NCBI GenBank assembly: GCA_947458345.1
Contig: CANHBU010000064.1
Location: 1-8,279 of the forward strand
Source: Comamonadaceae bacterium
Lineage (GTDB): Bacteria > Pseudomonadota > Gammaproteobacteria > Burkholderiales > Burkholderiaceae_C
Direction: 5' to 3'
DNA length: 8,279 bases
In this document: one piece after another, positions 7,205 through 8,279 of the stretch
Layout: every line of letters starts with the position of its first letter
How positions within the stretch are numbered: position 1 is the stretch's first letter
Position numbers and translations under genes: made by a program
Notes under the pieces: model-generated
What the model was told of the DNA's origin: nothing
What the model saw: only the letters and a program-made list of their open reading frames with translations
Databases searched by the model: none

Positions 7205-7206
7205 AT
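7201..7206 (+). promoter_or_regulatory. Candidate -10 element of the TPR gene, predicted leaderless
   Basis: TATCAT (five of six to TATAAT) ends 6 nt before the ATG at 7213, the same spacing seen for hrcA and nadK, so the transcript would begin at the start codon. TTAACT at 7183-7188 is -35-like but only 12 bp away, too close for a normal promoter. It overlaps the minus-strand GATAAT candidate for mutM. Confidence 0.5.
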
Positions 7207-7212
7207 GAGCCA

Positions 7213-8279
7213 ATGAAAAAGCCGCTCCTCTGGGCCCTGCTTGGCCTGACTCTGGCCACACCGGCGGTGCACGCCCAGAGCCCTGGCACCACGGCGCCGA
7301 CCGATGCGCGCCGGCAAAGTGCGTCCAACGCTCAGCTGTTCTACCAGGTGCTGTTAGGCGAAATGAACGCCGCCAACGGCGAGACGGGCGCGGCCGTGTC
7401 TTTGCTGCTTGATGCCGCGCGCAAGACTCAGGACGAGCGCTTGTACCAGCGCGCGGCCGATCTGGCCCTGGGCGCGCGTGCTGGCGAGTCGGCATTGCAG
7501 GTGGCGCGCAGCTGGCGTGAAGCCCACCCCAAATCGCTGGAAGCCAGCCGCTATGTGCTGCAGATCTTGCTGGCCATGAACCGGGTGGGCGACAGCGGCG
7601 AAGCCCTGCGAGCGGTGATCGAGCTCACGGCCGAGCTCGAGCGGCCGCGGCTGTTGAACCTGGTGCCCGCGCTCTACGCCCGCGCCAGCGACAAAAAGCT
7701 CGCCGCCTCGGTGGGCGAGCAGGCGCTGGCCGGCGCTCGGGCCGACCCGAAGACGGCCGATGCCGCGCTGGCGGCCATCGGACGGCTGCGTCTGGCCGCA
7801 GGCGAGACAGCCGCTGCACTGGAGGCGGCGCGCCGCGCGCTGCAGGCCCAGCCGCGCAGCCAGGCAGGCGTCGATCTGGCGCTCGAGCTGATGAATCCGC
7901 GCCTTCCCCAGGCCGAGGCCCTGGTGCGGCAATACCTCGATGCCGCGCCTGGCGCTGCGGCCGAGGTGCGGCTCAATTACGCGCGCAATTTGCTCGACGC
8001 CCAGCGCTATGCAGAAAGCGCGCTGCAGCTCGAGCAGCTCACGCGAGAGCAAGCGCAATTTGCCGAGGGCTGGCTGTTGCTGGGCTCGCTGCAGATGGAC
8101 CAAGCCCAGGGCGCCGTGGCGCAGGCGAGCCTGCAGCGCTATCTGAGCCTGGCGCGCGCGCAGGCCGCCCAGGAAGGCTCGGACCAGCGTGTGCGCCGGG
8201 GCATGGCGCAAGCGCATCTGATGCTCGCCCAGATCGCCGAGCGCCAGGGCGATCTGGAGCAGGCGCAAAAGTGGCTGGC
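7213..8279 (+). CDS. Secreted tetratricopeptide-repeat protein (3' end outside the window)
   Basis: An open frame of 355 codons running off the right edge with no stop; the first ATG is at 7213. Residues 1-21 form a classical Sec signal peptide: M-K-K, a Leu/Ala-rich hydrophobic core, and a V-H-A cleavage site before Q22, predicting a periplasmic location or later envelope attachment. The rest is an Ala/Leu/Gln/Glu-rich all-helical protein with degenerate TPR units: one near 41-88, another around an L-N-Y-A-R-N-L-L-D-A-Q-R-Y-A-E-S-A segment, one at A-E-G-W-L-L-L-G-S-L, and one near the edge with L-A-Q-I-A-E-R-Q-G-D-L-E-Q-A. A TPR gene divergent from mutM, often before lolB and ispE, is a common betaproteobacterial arrangement as I recall it, which would suggest an outer-membrane or lipoprotein role; those genes are not in the window. 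Exact function unknown. A second ATG at 7205 gives only a three-codon frame. Confidence 0.88.
   Translation, partial: MKKPLLWALLGLTLATPAVHAQSPGTTAPTDARRQSASNAQLFYQVLLGEMNAANGETGAAVSLLLDAARKTQDERLYQRAADLALGARAGESALQVARSWREAHPKSLEASRYVLQILLAMNRVGDSGEALRAVIELTAELERPRLLNLVPALYARASDKKLAASVGEQALAGARADPKTADAALAAIGRLRLAAGETAAALEAARRALQAQPRSQAGVDLALELMNPRLPQAEALVRQYLDAAPGAAAEVRLNYARNLLDAQRYAESALQLEQLTREQAQFAEGWLLLGSLQMDQAQGAVAQASLQRYLSLARAQAAQEGSDQRVRRGMAQAHLMLAQIAERQGDLEQAQKWL

Noticed and set aside
7354..8268. A 304-codon minus-strand frame at the right edge
   Set aside because: The plus strand here is one continuous frame with a signal peptide and TPR-like helices, open to the window end; that frame explains the region better.
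1..8279. Defence system, mobile element or novel multi-gene cassette
   Set aside because: Every long coding region is a recognised housekeeping family with uniform composition; there are no transposase, integrase, nuclease-effector or repeat-spacer features.

Overview
The window is GC-rich, gene-dense chromosomal DNA from a betaproteobacterium, most likely of the order Burkholderiales. This rests on family-level protein resemblance (NAD kinase, HrcA, RapZ, and a MutY with an L-T-H version of the F-S-H loop) and on gene neighbourhood. I see no insertion sequence, phage gene, CRISPR array or plasmid function. It looks like a core housekeeping region, not an accessory island.

Layout. On the minus strand at the left are a small SemiSWEET-type sugar transporter (32-286), a short GC-rich spacer with a 13-bp tandem repeat (325-373), a CAU-anticodon tRNA gene (436-512) and the heat-shock repressor gene hrcA (593-1609). 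A 120-bp divergent promoter region separates hrcA from a plus-strand block: nadK (1730-2605), recN (2705-4348) and rapZ (4345-5232, overlapping recN by 4 nt). Convergent to rapZ, with 22 nt between, lies the minus-strand pair mutM (7161 down to 6343) then mutY (6346 down to 5255), also overlapping by 4 nt. A 51-bp divergent promoter region then leads to a plus-strand secreted TPR protein (7213 to the window end). That last gene is cut off by the window edge but is open throughout.

How the genes fit together. MutM and MutY are the two DNA glycosylases of the 8-oxoguanine (GO) system and are arranged as one translationally coupled unit. RecN, a double-strand-break repair SMC-like protein, is coupled to RapZ, an amino-sugar-sensing regulatory protein. 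NadK makes NADP, and HrcA represses chaperone genes. Oxidative and proteotoxic stress is a loose common theme, but the cluster is ordinary conserved synteny and should not be called a new system.

The most interesting signals are non-coding. Three genes with their own promoters (hrcA, nadK, the TPR gene) each have a -10-like hexamer ending exactly 6 nt before the ATG, which predicts leaderless mRNAs. No start in the window has a convincing Shine-Dalgarno sequence. The palindrome GCTCGAGC occurs eight times, on both strands and in more than one reading frame. The tRNA has two non-canonical stem pairs. No undescribed multi-gene system was found.
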